Part shown: in pieces, positions 1-7,063 of the stretch | Position numbering within the stretch: the first letter of the stretch is position 1 | Layout: each line of letters begins with the position of its first letter | NCBI GenBank assembly: GCA_012513825.1 | Contig: JAAZBL010000469.1 | Span: 1 to 34,634, forward strand | DNA from: Limnobacter sp. | GTDB taxonomy: Bacteria; Pseudomonadota; Gammaproteobacteria; Burkholderiales; Burkholderiaceae_E | DNA length: 34,634 nt | Direction: 5' to 3' | Position numbers and translations under genes: made by a program | Notes under the pieces: model-generated | The model's input: only the letters and a program-made list of their open reading frames with translations | What the model was told of the DNA's origin: nothing | Database searches by the model: none

Positions 1-483
1 CTGCTCGAGCAGGTCACCGGGGCGCTCGGCTTCCCCAGCCACAACTGGCTCGGCGATCGCAGCACGGTGCTCGGCGCGACGATGGTCGTGGCGATCTGGA
101 AGGAAGCCGGGTTCTTCATGATCTTCTACCTGGCCGCGCTGCAGCAGATCTCGCCGACGCTGGCCGAAGCCGCCGCGCTCGAAGGCGCGTCGCGCTGGCA
201 GTACTTTCGCAGGGTGCTGTTCCCGCTACTGATGCCGACGACGCTGTTCGTGCTGATCAACGCGCTGATCAATTCGGTGCGGATGGTGGACCACATCTTC
301 GTGATGACGCGCGGCGGGCCGGACAACGCGAGCGCGCTGCTGCTCTATTACATCTACCAGGTCGGCTTCAGCTTCTGGGACTCGGCCTACGCCGCTGCGC
401 TCACCGTCGTCGTGCTCGCGATCCTCGGCTTGACCGCTTTCGTCAAGTTCCGCTTCCTCGATCAGCGCACGCACTACCAATGA
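1..483 (+). CDS. ABC transporter permease, UgpA/MalF type (5' end outside window)
   Basis: This is the C-terminal 160 residues of an inner-membrane permease of a carbohydrate or glycerol-phosphate class ABC importer; the frame is open to base 1, so the start lies upstream. The visible part carries the cytoplasmic EAA loop (EAAALEGASRWQYF at about bases 169-210) that docks on the ATPase subunit, followed by hydrophobic segments and a short basic tail. The stop overlaps the start of the next permease by 4 bases (ATGA), the usual arrangement for a translationally coupled UgpA/UgpE or MalF/MalG pair. The substrate cannot be read from the sequence. The substrate-binding protein and ATPase are not in the window and may lie upstream. 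Confidence 0.9.
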   Translation: MLEQVTGALGFPSHNWLGDRSTVLGATMVVAIWKEAGFFMIFYLAALQQISPTLAEAAALEGASRWQYFRRVLFPLLMPTTLFVLINALINSVRMVDHIFVMTRGGPDNASALLLYYIYQVGFSFWDSAYAAALTVVVLAILGLTAFVKFRFLDQRTHYQ

Positions 484-1316
484 AGCGCGCCGACCTACGC
501 TTCGAAGGCGCCGGCTGGTGGCGCGGCCTCGAGGGGCTTGCCGCCTGGCTGCTCGGGCTGCTCTGGATCCTGCCGCTCGCCTATGCGGTCTGGACGGCGT
601 TCCACCCTTCCGAATTCTCGACGCGCTTCGAGCTCGGTGCGCCGTTGACGTTGCGCAACTTCGTGGCCGCCTGGGAGGCCGCGCCGTTCGCCCGTTACTT
701 CCTGAACACCGTCATCCTGGTCACGATCGTGCTGGCCGCGCAGCTGGTGCTCTGCACGCTGGCCGCCTACGCGTTCGCGCGCTTCGAGTTCCGGGGCCGC
801 GACCTCGTGTTCATGCTGGTGCTGCTGCAGCTGATGGTGATGCCCGACGTGCTGATCGTCGAGAACTACGCGACGATGAACAGGCTGGGCCTGCGCGACA
901 CGATCGTCGCGATCGGGCTGCCGTATTTCGCGTCGGCCTTCGGCATCTTCCTGCTGCGCCAGACCTTCAAGACCGTGCCGCGCGAGCTCGACGAGGCGGC
1001 ACGCGTCGAAGGGGCCGGCCCGCTGCAGGTGCTGCTCAGGGTCTACGTGCCGCTGGCCCGACCGGTCTATCTCGCCTACGCGCTGGTCTCGGTCAGCCAC
1101 CACTGGAACAACTTCCTGTGGCCGCTGATCATCACCAGTTCGGTCGAGACGCGCCCGCTGACGGTCGGCCTGCAGGTGTTCTCGTCGACCGACCAGGGCG
1201 TGGACTGGTCGATCATCACCGCTGCAACGCTGATGACCTCGGCGCCGCTGCTGATCGGCTTCCTGCTGTTCCAGCGCCAGTTCGTGCAGTCGTTCATGCG
1301 CGCGGGGATTCGCTGA
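480..1316 (+). CDS. ABC transporter permease, UgpE/MalG type
   Basis: The 278-residue protein has the normal length for the second permease of a CUT1-family importer. It has an N-terminal membrane segment (about residues 15-37, LEGLAAWLLGLLWILPLAYA), several further hydrophobic helices and an EAA loop (ELDEAARVEGAGPLQVLLR, near residues 168-186). It starts on the ATG that overlaps the stop of the upstream permease, so the two are almost certainly co-translated. An endonuclease/exonuclease/phosphatase-family gene follows after 8 bases, which fits an importer for a phosphorylated or phosphodiester substrate such as the Ugp system, but this is inference from context. Confidence 0.92.
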   Translation: MKRADLRFEGAGWWRGLEGLAAWLLGLLWILPLAYAVWTAFHPSEFSTRFELGAPLTLRNFVAAWEAAPFARYFLNTVILVTIVLAAQLVLCTLAAYAFARFEFRGRDLVFMLVLLQLMVMPDVLIVENYATMNRLGLRDTIVAIGLPYFASAFGIFLLRQTFKTVPRELDEAARVEGAGPLQVLLRVYVPLARPVYLAYALVSVSHHWNNFLWPLIITSSVETRPLTVGLQVFSSTDQGVDWSIITAATLMTSAPLLIGFLLFQRQFVQSFMRAGIR

Positions 1317-1324
1317 GGGTTTCG

Positions 1325-2173
1325 ATGAAACTGATCACCTGGAACATCCAGTGGTGCCGAGGCGTCGACGGCCGCGTCGACCCGCGCCGCATCGTCGAGC
1401 ACGCCCGCGCGCTCGCCGACTTCGACGTCCTGTGCCTGCAGGAAGTCGCCGCCAATTTCCCGACCTTGAAGGGCAGCAGCGGCGAGAACCAGTTCGAGCT
1501 GCTTGCGCGGCTGCTCCCCGACTACGTGGCGGTCCCCGGCGTCGCCGTCGACACGCCGGCCCCCGACGGCGGGCGCCGGGCCTTCGGCAACATGATCCTG
1601 AGCCGGCTGCCGGTCGGGCAGGTGCTGCGCGCCCAGTTGCCGTGGCCGGCCGATCCCGGCAGCAAGGGCATGCCGCGGATGCTGATCGACGCCGTGATCG
1701 ACACGCCGCTCGGCGCGCTGCGCGTGATGACCACGCACCTCGAGTACTACTCGGCCGTGCAGCGCGCCGCGCAGGTCGAGGCGATCAGGGGCCGCCATGC
1801 CGAAGCCTGCACGCACGCGCGGGCGGGCGGCGTGCGCGACGGCTCGAACGGGCCTTTCCAGACCTTCGAGCAGCCGGCGTCGGCGATCCTGACCGCCGAC
1901 TTCAACTACCGCCCGGACGACCCGCTGCATCTGCGGATGCAGGCACCGTTCGACGACGGCGCGCCGCAATTCGTCGATGCCTGGCAGCAGGCCCATCCCG
2001 GAGCGCCGCACGCGCCCACGCTGGGCGTGCACGACCGGGAGCAATGGCCCGAGGCCTACGCGTCCGACTTCATCTACGTGACCGAGGACTTGGTGCCGCG
2101 CCTGCGCGCGGTGAAGGTCGACGGCGATACGCAGGCCTCCGACCACCAGCCGGTGCTGATCGAGCTGGGTTGA
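1325..2173 (+). CDS. endonuclease/exonuclease/phosphatase family hydrolase
   Basis: The 282-residue protein belongs to the metal-dependent EEP fold (DNase I, exonuclease III, sphingomyelinase, phosphodiesterases). Visible motifs in order are TWNIQW (Asn7), CLQEV (Glu40), TTHLE in the middle, TADFN near residue 198 and SDHQPV near the C-terminus, the expected metal and catalytic residues. No signal peptide is seen, so it should be cytoplasmic. ATG at 1325 has a GAGGG ribosome site 5 bases upstream and lies 8 bases after the permease stop, so it is the last gene of the transporter operon. Its position suggests it processes an imported phosphodiester or phosphate compound rather than DNA. That role is inferred. 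Confidence 0.88.
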   Translation: MKLITWNIQWCRGVDGRVDPRRIVEHARALADFDVLCLQEVAANFPTLKGSSGENQFELLARLLPDYVAVPGVAVDTPAPDGGRRAFGNMILSRLPVGQVLRAQLPWPADPGSKGMPRMLIDAVIDTPLGALRVMTTHLEYYSAVQRAAQVEAIRGRHAEACTHARAGGVRDGSNGPFQTFEQPASAILTADFNYRPDDPLHLRMQAPFDDGAPQFVDAWQQAHPGAPHAPTLGVHDREQWPEAYASDFIYVTEDLVPRLRAVKVDGDTQASDHQPVLIELG

Positions 2174-2213
2174 AGCCGCTTGCGAGCCGGCGAGCGGCCC
2201 GCGTGCCGGCGCA

Positions 2214-3281
2214 TCAGCCGCCGACGATCTCGCGCAGCGCCGCGACCAGCGCAGCGCACTGCTCGGGCGTTCCGACCGTGATCCGAAGCCACTGGTCGAT
2301 GCGCGCGGCCGAGAAGTGCCGGACGATCACCGCGCGCTCGCGCAGCGCGCGCGCCAGCGCGGCCCCGTCGTGCCCGGCGTGGCGCGCGAAGACGAAATTC
2401 GCTTTCGACGGCAGCACGTCGAAGCCGAGATCCGCCAGCTCGCGCGAGAGCCGTTCGCGGCTCGCGACGACCGCGTCGCGCTGCTTCGCGAACCAGGCTT
2501 CGTCGCGCAGCGCCGCCGTGGCCGCGGCCAGCGCGAGCCGGTCCAGCGGGTACGAGTTGAAGCTGTCCTTGATCCGCACGAGCGCCTCGATCAGCTCGCG
2601 ATCGCCGAGTGCGTAGCCGACGCGCATGCCGGCCAGCGCATGGGACTTGGACAGCGTGCGCACGACCAGCAGGTTCGGGTGCGCGGCGATCAGCGGCGCC
2701 GCGCTCTCGGCGCCGAACTCGACGTAGGCTTCGTCGACGACGACCGGCGATCCCGGGTTCGCGTCGAGAAGACGCACGATCTCGTCGCGCGACAGGGCCC
2801 GGCCGGTCGGCGCATTCGGGTTCGGGAGGATCACCGGCGCGTCGCCTGCATAGTCGTCGACGGCGAGAACGAAGCCGTCACGCAGCGCGACGGTCTCGTA
2901 GTCGATCTCGTAGAGCCGGCACCAGCTCGGATAGAAGCTGTAGCTGACGTCCGGAAAACGCAGTGGCTTTCGATGCGCGAGCAGCCCCTGGAAAGCGAAG
3001 GCCAGCACTTCGTCGGAACCGTTTCCGACGAAGACCTGTTCGGGCGACAGGCCTTCGCGGGCCGCGATCGTTTCGCGCAGCACCGTGCCCTGCGGGTCCG
3101 GGTACAGGCGCAGCGACGCGGCCGAGTCGCCGAGTTCGGCCTCGATCGCGGCGCGCACCTCGGGCGAAGGCGGGTAGGGGTTCTCGTTGGTGTTCAGTTT
3201 GACGAGCCCGGGCTGGCGCGGCTGCTCGCCGGGCACGTACGGGCTCAGGTCGCGAACGATGTCGCTCCAGAAACGGCTCAT
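2214..3281 (-). CDS. hisC: histidinol-phosphate aminotransferase
   Basis: HisC is a PLP-dependent class I/II aminotransferase that converts imidazole-acetol phosphate to histidinol phosphate in histidine synthesis. The 355-residue protein has normal length. It shows the N-terminal [12 protein letters not shown] motif, [28 protein letters not shown] and the PLP-lysine segment [18 protein letters not shown]. The ATG at 3281 is chosen because homologous sequence begins there ([20 protein letters not shown]); the frame stays open upstream only through a low-complexity repeat. The gene stands alone rather than in a his operon. It may therefore be a second, broader-specificity copy (hisC2-like, also using aromatic amino-acid precursors), which cannot be decided here. 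It converges on the EEP gene, 40 bases away. Confidence 0.93.
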   Translation of the reverse strand: MSRFWSDIVRDLSPYVPGEQPRQPGLVKLNTNENPYPPSPEVRAAIEAELGDSAASLRLYPDPQGTVLRETIAAREGLSPEQVFVGNGSDEVLAFAFQGLLAHRKPLRFPDVSYSFYPSWCRLYEIDYETVALRDGFVLAVDDYAGDAPVILPNPNAPTGRALSRDEIVRLLDANPGSPVVVDEAYVEFGAESAAPLIAAHPNLLVVRTLSKSHALAGMRVGYALGDRELIEALVRIKDSFNSYPLDRLALAAATAALRDEAWFAKQRDAVVASRERLSRELADLGFDVLPSKANFVFARHAGHDGAALARALRERAVIVRHFSAARIDQWLRITVGTPEQCAALVAALREIVGG

Positions 3282-3352
3282 CGGATGGTCTTTCGGTCGG
3301 GTGGCGCCCGCGATGCGCGGCGGGTTCGGACCCATTGTCGCCGATCCGCGAG

Positions 3353-3428
3353 GCCTGCCATCCGCGGGGCCGGCCTGCCGGGGGCCGGCGACCCCGAAGC
3401 CGGCCATCCGAGAGCCGGCTACGCCCGG
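3353..3428. repeat. 15-bp imperfect tandem repeat between hisC and the parA-like gene
   Basis: GCCGGC begins at 3369, 3384, 3399 and 3414, exactly 15 bases apart. The copies are GCCGGCCTGCCGGGG, GCCGGCGACCCCGAA, GCCGGCCATCCGAGA and GCCGGCTACGCCCGG. A fifth copy (GCCTGCCATCCGCGG, 3353-3367) lies one base out of phase and matches the third at 12 of 15 positions. The array is in the divergent hisC/parA-like intergenic region, upstream of a TATAAT hexamer. Each unit contains the palindrome GCCGGC. Confidence 0.75.
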
Positions 3429-3452
3429 TCGGCCGTTCGAAGGCGCCCGGAA

Positions 3453-3458
3453 TATAAT
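3453..3458 (+). promoter_or_regulatory. candidate -10 element of the parA-like gene
   Basis: A perfect TATAAT, conspicuous in such GC-rich DNA, lies 85 bases upstream of the ATG at 3544. No good -35 hexamer stands at 16-18 bases upstream (the region is GGTCGGCC-like), so an activator or extended contact may be needed. The assignment is by sequence match only. Confidence 0.45.
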
Positions 3459-3543
3459 CCGGTGCCCTTGCACACAGCGCACCTTTCGGAACGAGGTCGC
3501 CGGTCACGGGCGCCACGTCAAGCCGAAACGGAGCGGGTCCTGC

Positions 3544-4311
3544 ATGCGATATGTCGTCTTCAACCAGAAGGGCGGCGTGGGCAAATCCACGATCACCTGC
3601 AATCTCGCGGCGATCAGCGCGGCGCAAGGCATCCGCACGCTGGTCGTCGATCTCGACCCGCAGTGCAATTCGACGCAGTACCTGCTGGGCGACGCGGCCG
3701 ACGCCGCCGGCCCGGGCGTTGCCGAGTTCTTCGAGCAGACGCTGACCTTCACGCTGCGCCCGCTCGAACCGATCGAGTTCGTCGTCGAAACGCAGTGGGA
3801 GAACCTGCACCTGATGGCCTCGAGCCCGCGGCTCGAGGAGATCCACGGCAAGCTCGAGTCGCGCTACAAGATCTACAAGCTGCGCGACGCGCTGCTTGCG
3901 CTCGAAGAGAACTACGACCGGATCTACATCGACACGCCGCCGGCGCTGAATTTCTACACGCGCTCGGCGCTGATCGCCGCCGATCGCTGCCTGATTCCGT
4001 TCGACTGCGACGACTTCTCGCGCCGCGCGCTATACGCGCTGCTCGAAAGCGTCCAGGAAATCCAGGCCGATCACAACGACCGGCTCGAGGTCGGCGGCAT
4101 CGTCGTCAACCAGTTCCAGGCGCGCGCGAGCCTGCCCCAGCGAACGGTCCAGGAACTCGTCGACGAAGGCCTGCCGGTGCTCGAGCCCTACCTGAGCTCG
4201 AGCGTGCGCATCAAGGAGTCGCACGAGCAGGCGCGTCCGATGATCCACTTCGACCCGCGCCACAAGCTGACGCAGGAATTCGTCGAACTGCACGGCGCGC
4301 TCGCGGGCTGA
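3544..4311 (+). CDS. ParA/MinD-type ATPase (solitary)
   Basis: The 255-residue protein is a deviant Walker A ATPase of the ParA family. The P-loop KGGVGKST is at residues 9-16, followed by the Walker A' segment VVDLDPQCNST and the Walker B-like YIDTPPALNF. Such proteins bind ATP and non-specific DNA or membrane and position cargo such as plasmids, chromosome origins, chemoreceptor arrays or carboxysomes. There is no N-terminal helix-turn-helix, and no parB-like gene or parS-like cluster is visible, so the cargo is unknown. It is flanked by hisC (divergent) and a serine hydrolase (convergent), so it is probably monocistronic. ATG at 3544 fits the family N-terminus (MRYVVFNQKGG). Confidence 0.9.
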   Translation: MRYVVFNQKGGVGKSTITCNLAAISAAQGIRTLVVDLDPQCNSTQYLLGDAADAAGPGVAEFFEQTLTFTLRPLEPIEFVVETQWENLHLMASSPRLEEIHGKLESRYKIYKLRDALLALEENYDRIYIDTPPALNFYTRSALIAADRCLIPFDCDDFSRRALYALLESVQEIQADHNDRLEVGGIVVNQFQARASLPQRTVQELVDEGLPVLEPYLSSSVRIKESHEQARPMIHFDPRHKLTQEFVELHGALAG

Positions 4312-4323
4312 CGCCCCGGCCGT

Positions 4324-5493
4324 TCAACGCGAGTCGTAGACGGCCTTCTCGAAGGCCAGGTACAGCGGCAGCGCCTTGACGTCGGCGAACGGCAGGATCT
4401 GCGTGATGAAGACGCCGCCGATGCCGTTCTTCGGGTCGATCCAGTAATACGAATTCGCCAGTCCCGCCCAGGCGAGGCTGCCCGCCGGACGCCCGGTCGG
4501 CGCTTCCTCCTCGTTGATCATGAAGCTCAGGCCCCAGGTCTTCGGCATCCCGGGGAAGAACTCGGCGTCGTTGCTCAGGCTCGGCATGGCCGTGCGCAGC
4601 GGACGCACGCGAAGCTCGCCCATCTGGTTGCCCGACATCATCGCGACCGTTTCGGGCTTCAGCACCTGGTTGCCGTTGCCGCGACCTTCGTCGAGGATCA
4701 TCCGGATGAACTTCATGTAGTCGACGGCGGTCGAGTACAGGCCGCCGCCGCCCATTTCGAACTGCGGATCCTGCGGAATCTCCAGGTCGGGCTGCGGTTC
4801 GAGTGCGCCGAACTCACCTCGCTGGTGGATTTTCGCGAGCCGGTGGCGCATGTCGTCGCGGATCCGGAAAGCGGTATCGCGCATGCCCAGCGGCGCGAAC
4901 AGGTTTTCTTCCATGTATTGGCCGAGACGCTTGCCGCTGGCCGCTTCGACCAGCTTTCCGGCCCAGTCGATGTTGATGCCGTAGTCCCAGTCTTCGCCCG
5001 GATCGAAGCGCAGCGGTGTCGTCAGTGCCGCGTCCTGGCAGCTGATGATCGGCGGCGTGCCGGCGGCCTCCATGCAGCGGATGATGTCGCTGGACCAGAA
5101 GTCGTAGCTGAAGCCGGCGGTGTGCGTCAGCAGGTGCCGCAAGCTGATCTCGCGCTTCGGCGGCCGCAGGATCGGCGCGCCGGCCTCGTCGAAGCCATCG
5201 AGCACCTTGGCCTCGGCCAGTTGCGGCGCCCACTTGCTTGCGGGTTCGTCGAGTGCGAGGCGCCCCTGCTCGACGAGCTGCATCGCTGCCGCGCCGGTGA
5301 TGGCCTTCGTCATCGATGCGATCCAGGCCACGGTATCGAGCGTCATCGGCGGCTCCTGCCCCATGACACGCTTGCCGAACGCGCCTTCGTACATCGTCGC
5401 GTCCTGCTCCATGGCGATCGCCACCACGCCGGGGATGTCGCCCCGGTCGACGGCAGCCTGCAGCAGGCGATCGAGCTGTTTCGCGAGTCCCAT
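4324..5493 (-). CDS. serine hydrolase, beta-lactamase/EstB-type family
   Basis: The 389-residue protein has the class C beta-lactamase/carboxylesterase fold. The Ser-x-x-Lys nucleophile motif is SMTK at residues 60-63, preceded by VAWIA, and LVEQGRLALDEP follows. Further family motifs are LRHLLTHTAGFSY, a YGI segment that would supply the catalytic Tyr, and MGGGGLYSTAVDY. There is no signal peptide, which favours a cytoplasmic esterase (EstB-like) over a periplasmic beta-lactamase or penicillin-binding protein. A GAGGGG ribosome site precedes ATG 5493. A paralogue sharing LVEQGRLALDEP occurs at the right end of the window. The substrate is unknown. Confidence 0.88.
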   Translation of the reverse strand: MGLAKQLDRLLQAAVDRGDIPGVVAIAMEQDATMYEGAFGKRVMGQEPPMTLDTVAWIASMTKAITGAAAMQLVEQGRLALDEPASKWAPQLAEAKVLDGFDEAGAPILRPPKREISLRHLLTHTAGFSYDFWSSDIIRCMEAAGTPPIISCQDAALTTPLRFDPGEDWDYGINIDWAGKLVEAASGKRLGQYMEENLFAPLGMRDTAFRIRDDMRHRLAKIHQRGEFGALEPQPDLEIPQDPQFEMGGGGLYSTAVDYMKFIRMILDEGRGNGNQVLKPETVAMMSGNQMGELRVRPLRTAMPSLSNDAEFFPGMPKTWGLSFMINEEEAPTGRPAGSLAWAGLANSYYWIDPKNGIGGVFITQILPFADVKALPLYLAFEKAVYDSR

Positions 5494-5580
5494 GAATTCA
5501 TCCCCTCGTTCTCGATGTCCGTGGATCGCGCGTGCAGTGCGCGCGGCCTCCGGCGCGCATTCTTCGTTCTGTCCTCGCCT

Positions 5581-5610
5581 CGGCGTGCCGTCGCGCCAGA
5601 TGGCACGCCG
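5581..5610. terminator. perfect 9-bp inverted repeat, possible terminator
   Basis: CGGCGTGCC (5581-5589) and GGCACGCCG (5602-5610) are exact reverse complements around a 12-base loop. It lies about 60 bases downstream of the terB-like stop on the minus strand and about 90 bases upstream of the serine hydrolase start. No T-run follows on the minus strand, so it is at best a weak intrinsic terminator; an operator is possible. Confidence 0.35.
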
Positions 5611-5670
5611 CTTTCGATGATGCCCGTCCGGCGCGCCCGTGTCGATCAGGGCCTGTGTGTGGACGGTCTC

Positions 5671-6123
5671 CTAGCCGCCCGCGCCGGCGCGACGCTGTGC
5701 GGTCACGAAATCGGCATGCGGTACGTGGATCAGGTCCGCGATGCGCCGGATCAGGTGACGTTCGTGCGCATCGATCGCGCCGTCGGCAAGGGCCACCCGC
5801 CACATCAGCTCGATGACGCGCATCTTCGCGTCGGCGTCGAAGTGGCGGTTGATCAGCGACGTGAACTGGAAGTAGTCGGTCGCCTGCCGCGCTTCCTGCT
5901 CGGCAAGTGCGAACAGCTCTGCCGCCTCGTCGGCATCGAGGCCGAGCTTCTCGCGTACGGCGGTCAGCGCGATCCGGCGCTCGTCGTCGGAGATGCTTCC
6001 GTCGATGCGCGCCATCTCGGCCAGCAACGCGGCCGTGGCCAGCTCGATCGTATGCTGGCGGCGGCTCGTGGCCTGGGTGCCGCCGAGCTGCCGCTCGAAG
6101 AAGCTCGCGATCGTCTTGAGCAT
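5671..6123 (-). CDS. TerB-like domain protein
   Basis: The 150-residue all-helical protein matches the TerB-like (tellurite-resistance B, COG4103) domain. It has the paired acidic motifs ARIDGSISDDERR near residues 38-50 and LADGAIDAHERHLI near residues 113-126, the metal-binding repeats of this family. The name does not imply tellurite resistance; stand-alone members are of unknown function. Its ATG shares one base with the stop of the upstream dehydrogenase gene (TGATG), so the two are an operon and probably translationally coupled. The C-terminus (QRRAGAGG) is short and disordered. Confidence 0.85.
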   Translation of the reverse strand: MLKTIASFFERQLGGTQATSRRQHTIELATAALLAEMARIDGSISDDERRIALTAVREKLGLDADEAAELFALAEQEARQATDYFQFTSLINRHFDADAKMRVIELMWRVALADGAIDAHERHLIRRIADLIHVPHADFVTAQRRAGAGG

Positions 6124-7010
6124 CAGTCGCTGTCGCGGCGGTCGCCGGTGGCCTGCAGCCAGATCGCGCTGACGTCGAGCGCTCCGAGGCCCGCGCGGCG
6201 GGCGGCCTGCATCTGGCTGCGCACCAATGCGGCGATCGGCGCTGGCCGGTCGACCTGCTGCGCGAGCGACAGGAAATAGCGCAGGTCCTTGTCCATCAGC
6301 GCGAGCTGGAACAGCGGCGAGAAGTCGCGATCCAGCATCTTCGGGATCTTGGTGACCATCAGGCGCGAACCCGCCGCGCCCTGCGGCAGGATCGCCTGCG
6401 CCGCTTCGCGCGAGACGCCGGCGGCTTCGGCGATCGAAAGCGCCTCGGCGAGTGCCGCATTCATCGTTCCCGACAGCATGTTGTTGACGAGCTTCACCGT
6501 CGCACCGGCGCCGTGTGCGCCGGCATGCACGGCCTGGCGGCCCATCGCCTCGAACAGCGGTTTCGCCGCCTCGAGGTCGCCGGCCTCACCGCCGACCATG
6601 AAGACGAGCTCGCCGTTGCGCGCCTGCGGCACGCTGCCCGAGACCGGGGCGTCGAGGTGGCGCAGCCCGCGCGCTTCGGCAGCCTTGGCGGCCTCGCGCA
6701 CCATCGCCGGCGTGTTGGTGCTCGAATCGACGATCAGCGTGCCGGGGGCGGCATGGGCGACGACGCCGTCGTCGCCGAGCATGACGCTGCGCGTCGCGTC
6801 GTCGTCGGCAACGATCGAGACGATGAACTGCGCGCCTTTCACCGCGTCGGCAATCGAGTCGCAGATCGTCGCGCCGCGCTCCGCGAGCGGCTGCGCGCGG
6901 GCCGGATTGCGGTTCCAGGCGCGCAGCCCGAACCCGGCGGCCAGCAGGTTCGCGGCCATCGGCGCACCCATGGCACCGGTGCCGATGAAGGCGACGACGT
7001 GATCGGGCAT
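6123..7010 (-). CDS. NAD(P)-dependent dehydrogenase, 3-hydroxyisobutyrate dehydrogenase family
   Basis: The 295-residue protein is a beta-hydroxyacid dehydrogenase. The Rossmann motif is AFIGTGAMGAPMAANL (residues 7-22), the substrate-binding signature is DAPVSGSVPQARNG, and the catalytic Lys lies in GAGATVKLVNNML. The family includes 3-hydroxyisobutyrate, tartronate-semialdehyde and glyoxylate/succinic-semialdehyde reductases, and the sequence alone does not separate these. ATG 7010 begins the conserved MPDHVVAFIGTGAMG and is preceded by CTGGAGA as ribosome site. A TAAAAT hexamer (7045-7050, minus strand) could be its -10. It is the first gene of a two-gene unit with the TerB-like gene. Confidence 0.9.
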   Translation of the reverse strand: MPDHVVAFIGTGAMGAPMAANLLAAGFGLRAWNRNPARAQPLAERGATICDSIADAVKGAQFIVSIVADDDATRSVMLGDDGVVAHAAPGTLIVDSSTNTPAMVREAAKAAEARGLRHLDAPVSGSVPQARNGELVFMVGGEAGDLEAAKPLFEAMGRQAVHAGAHGAGATVKLVNNMLSGTMNAALAEALSIAEAAGVSREAAQAILPQGAAGSRLMVTKIPKMLDRDFSPLFQLALMDKDLRYFLSLAQQVDRPAPIAALVRSQMQAARRAGLGALDVSAIWLQATGDRRDSD

Positions 7011-7044
7011 CGGGGAGTCTCCAGGTCGATATCGCGTTGCTTCG

Positions 7045-7050
7045 ATTTTA
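7045..7050 (-). promoter_or_regulatory. candidate -10 element of the dehydrogenase gene
   Basis: The minus strand reads CATAAAAT here, the only AT-rich stretch in this 53-base gap, and the hexamer TAAAAT lies 34 bases before ATG 7010. No convincing -35 is seen. It would separate the dehydrogenase/terB-like unit from the large fusion gene upstream. Confidence 0.35.
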
Positions 7051-7063
7051 TGCGCCTGTCCGG

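Noticed and set aside
3282-3482. N-terminal extension of HisC up to base 3482
   Set aside because: The extra 67 residues derive from the 15-bp repeat and promoter region and do not resemble any aminotransferase; the family N-terminus begins at 3281.
5671-6123. Tellurite resistance operon
   Set aside because: Only a lone TerB-like domain is present; no terC, terD, terZ or tehB-like gene is nearby, so resistance is not supported.
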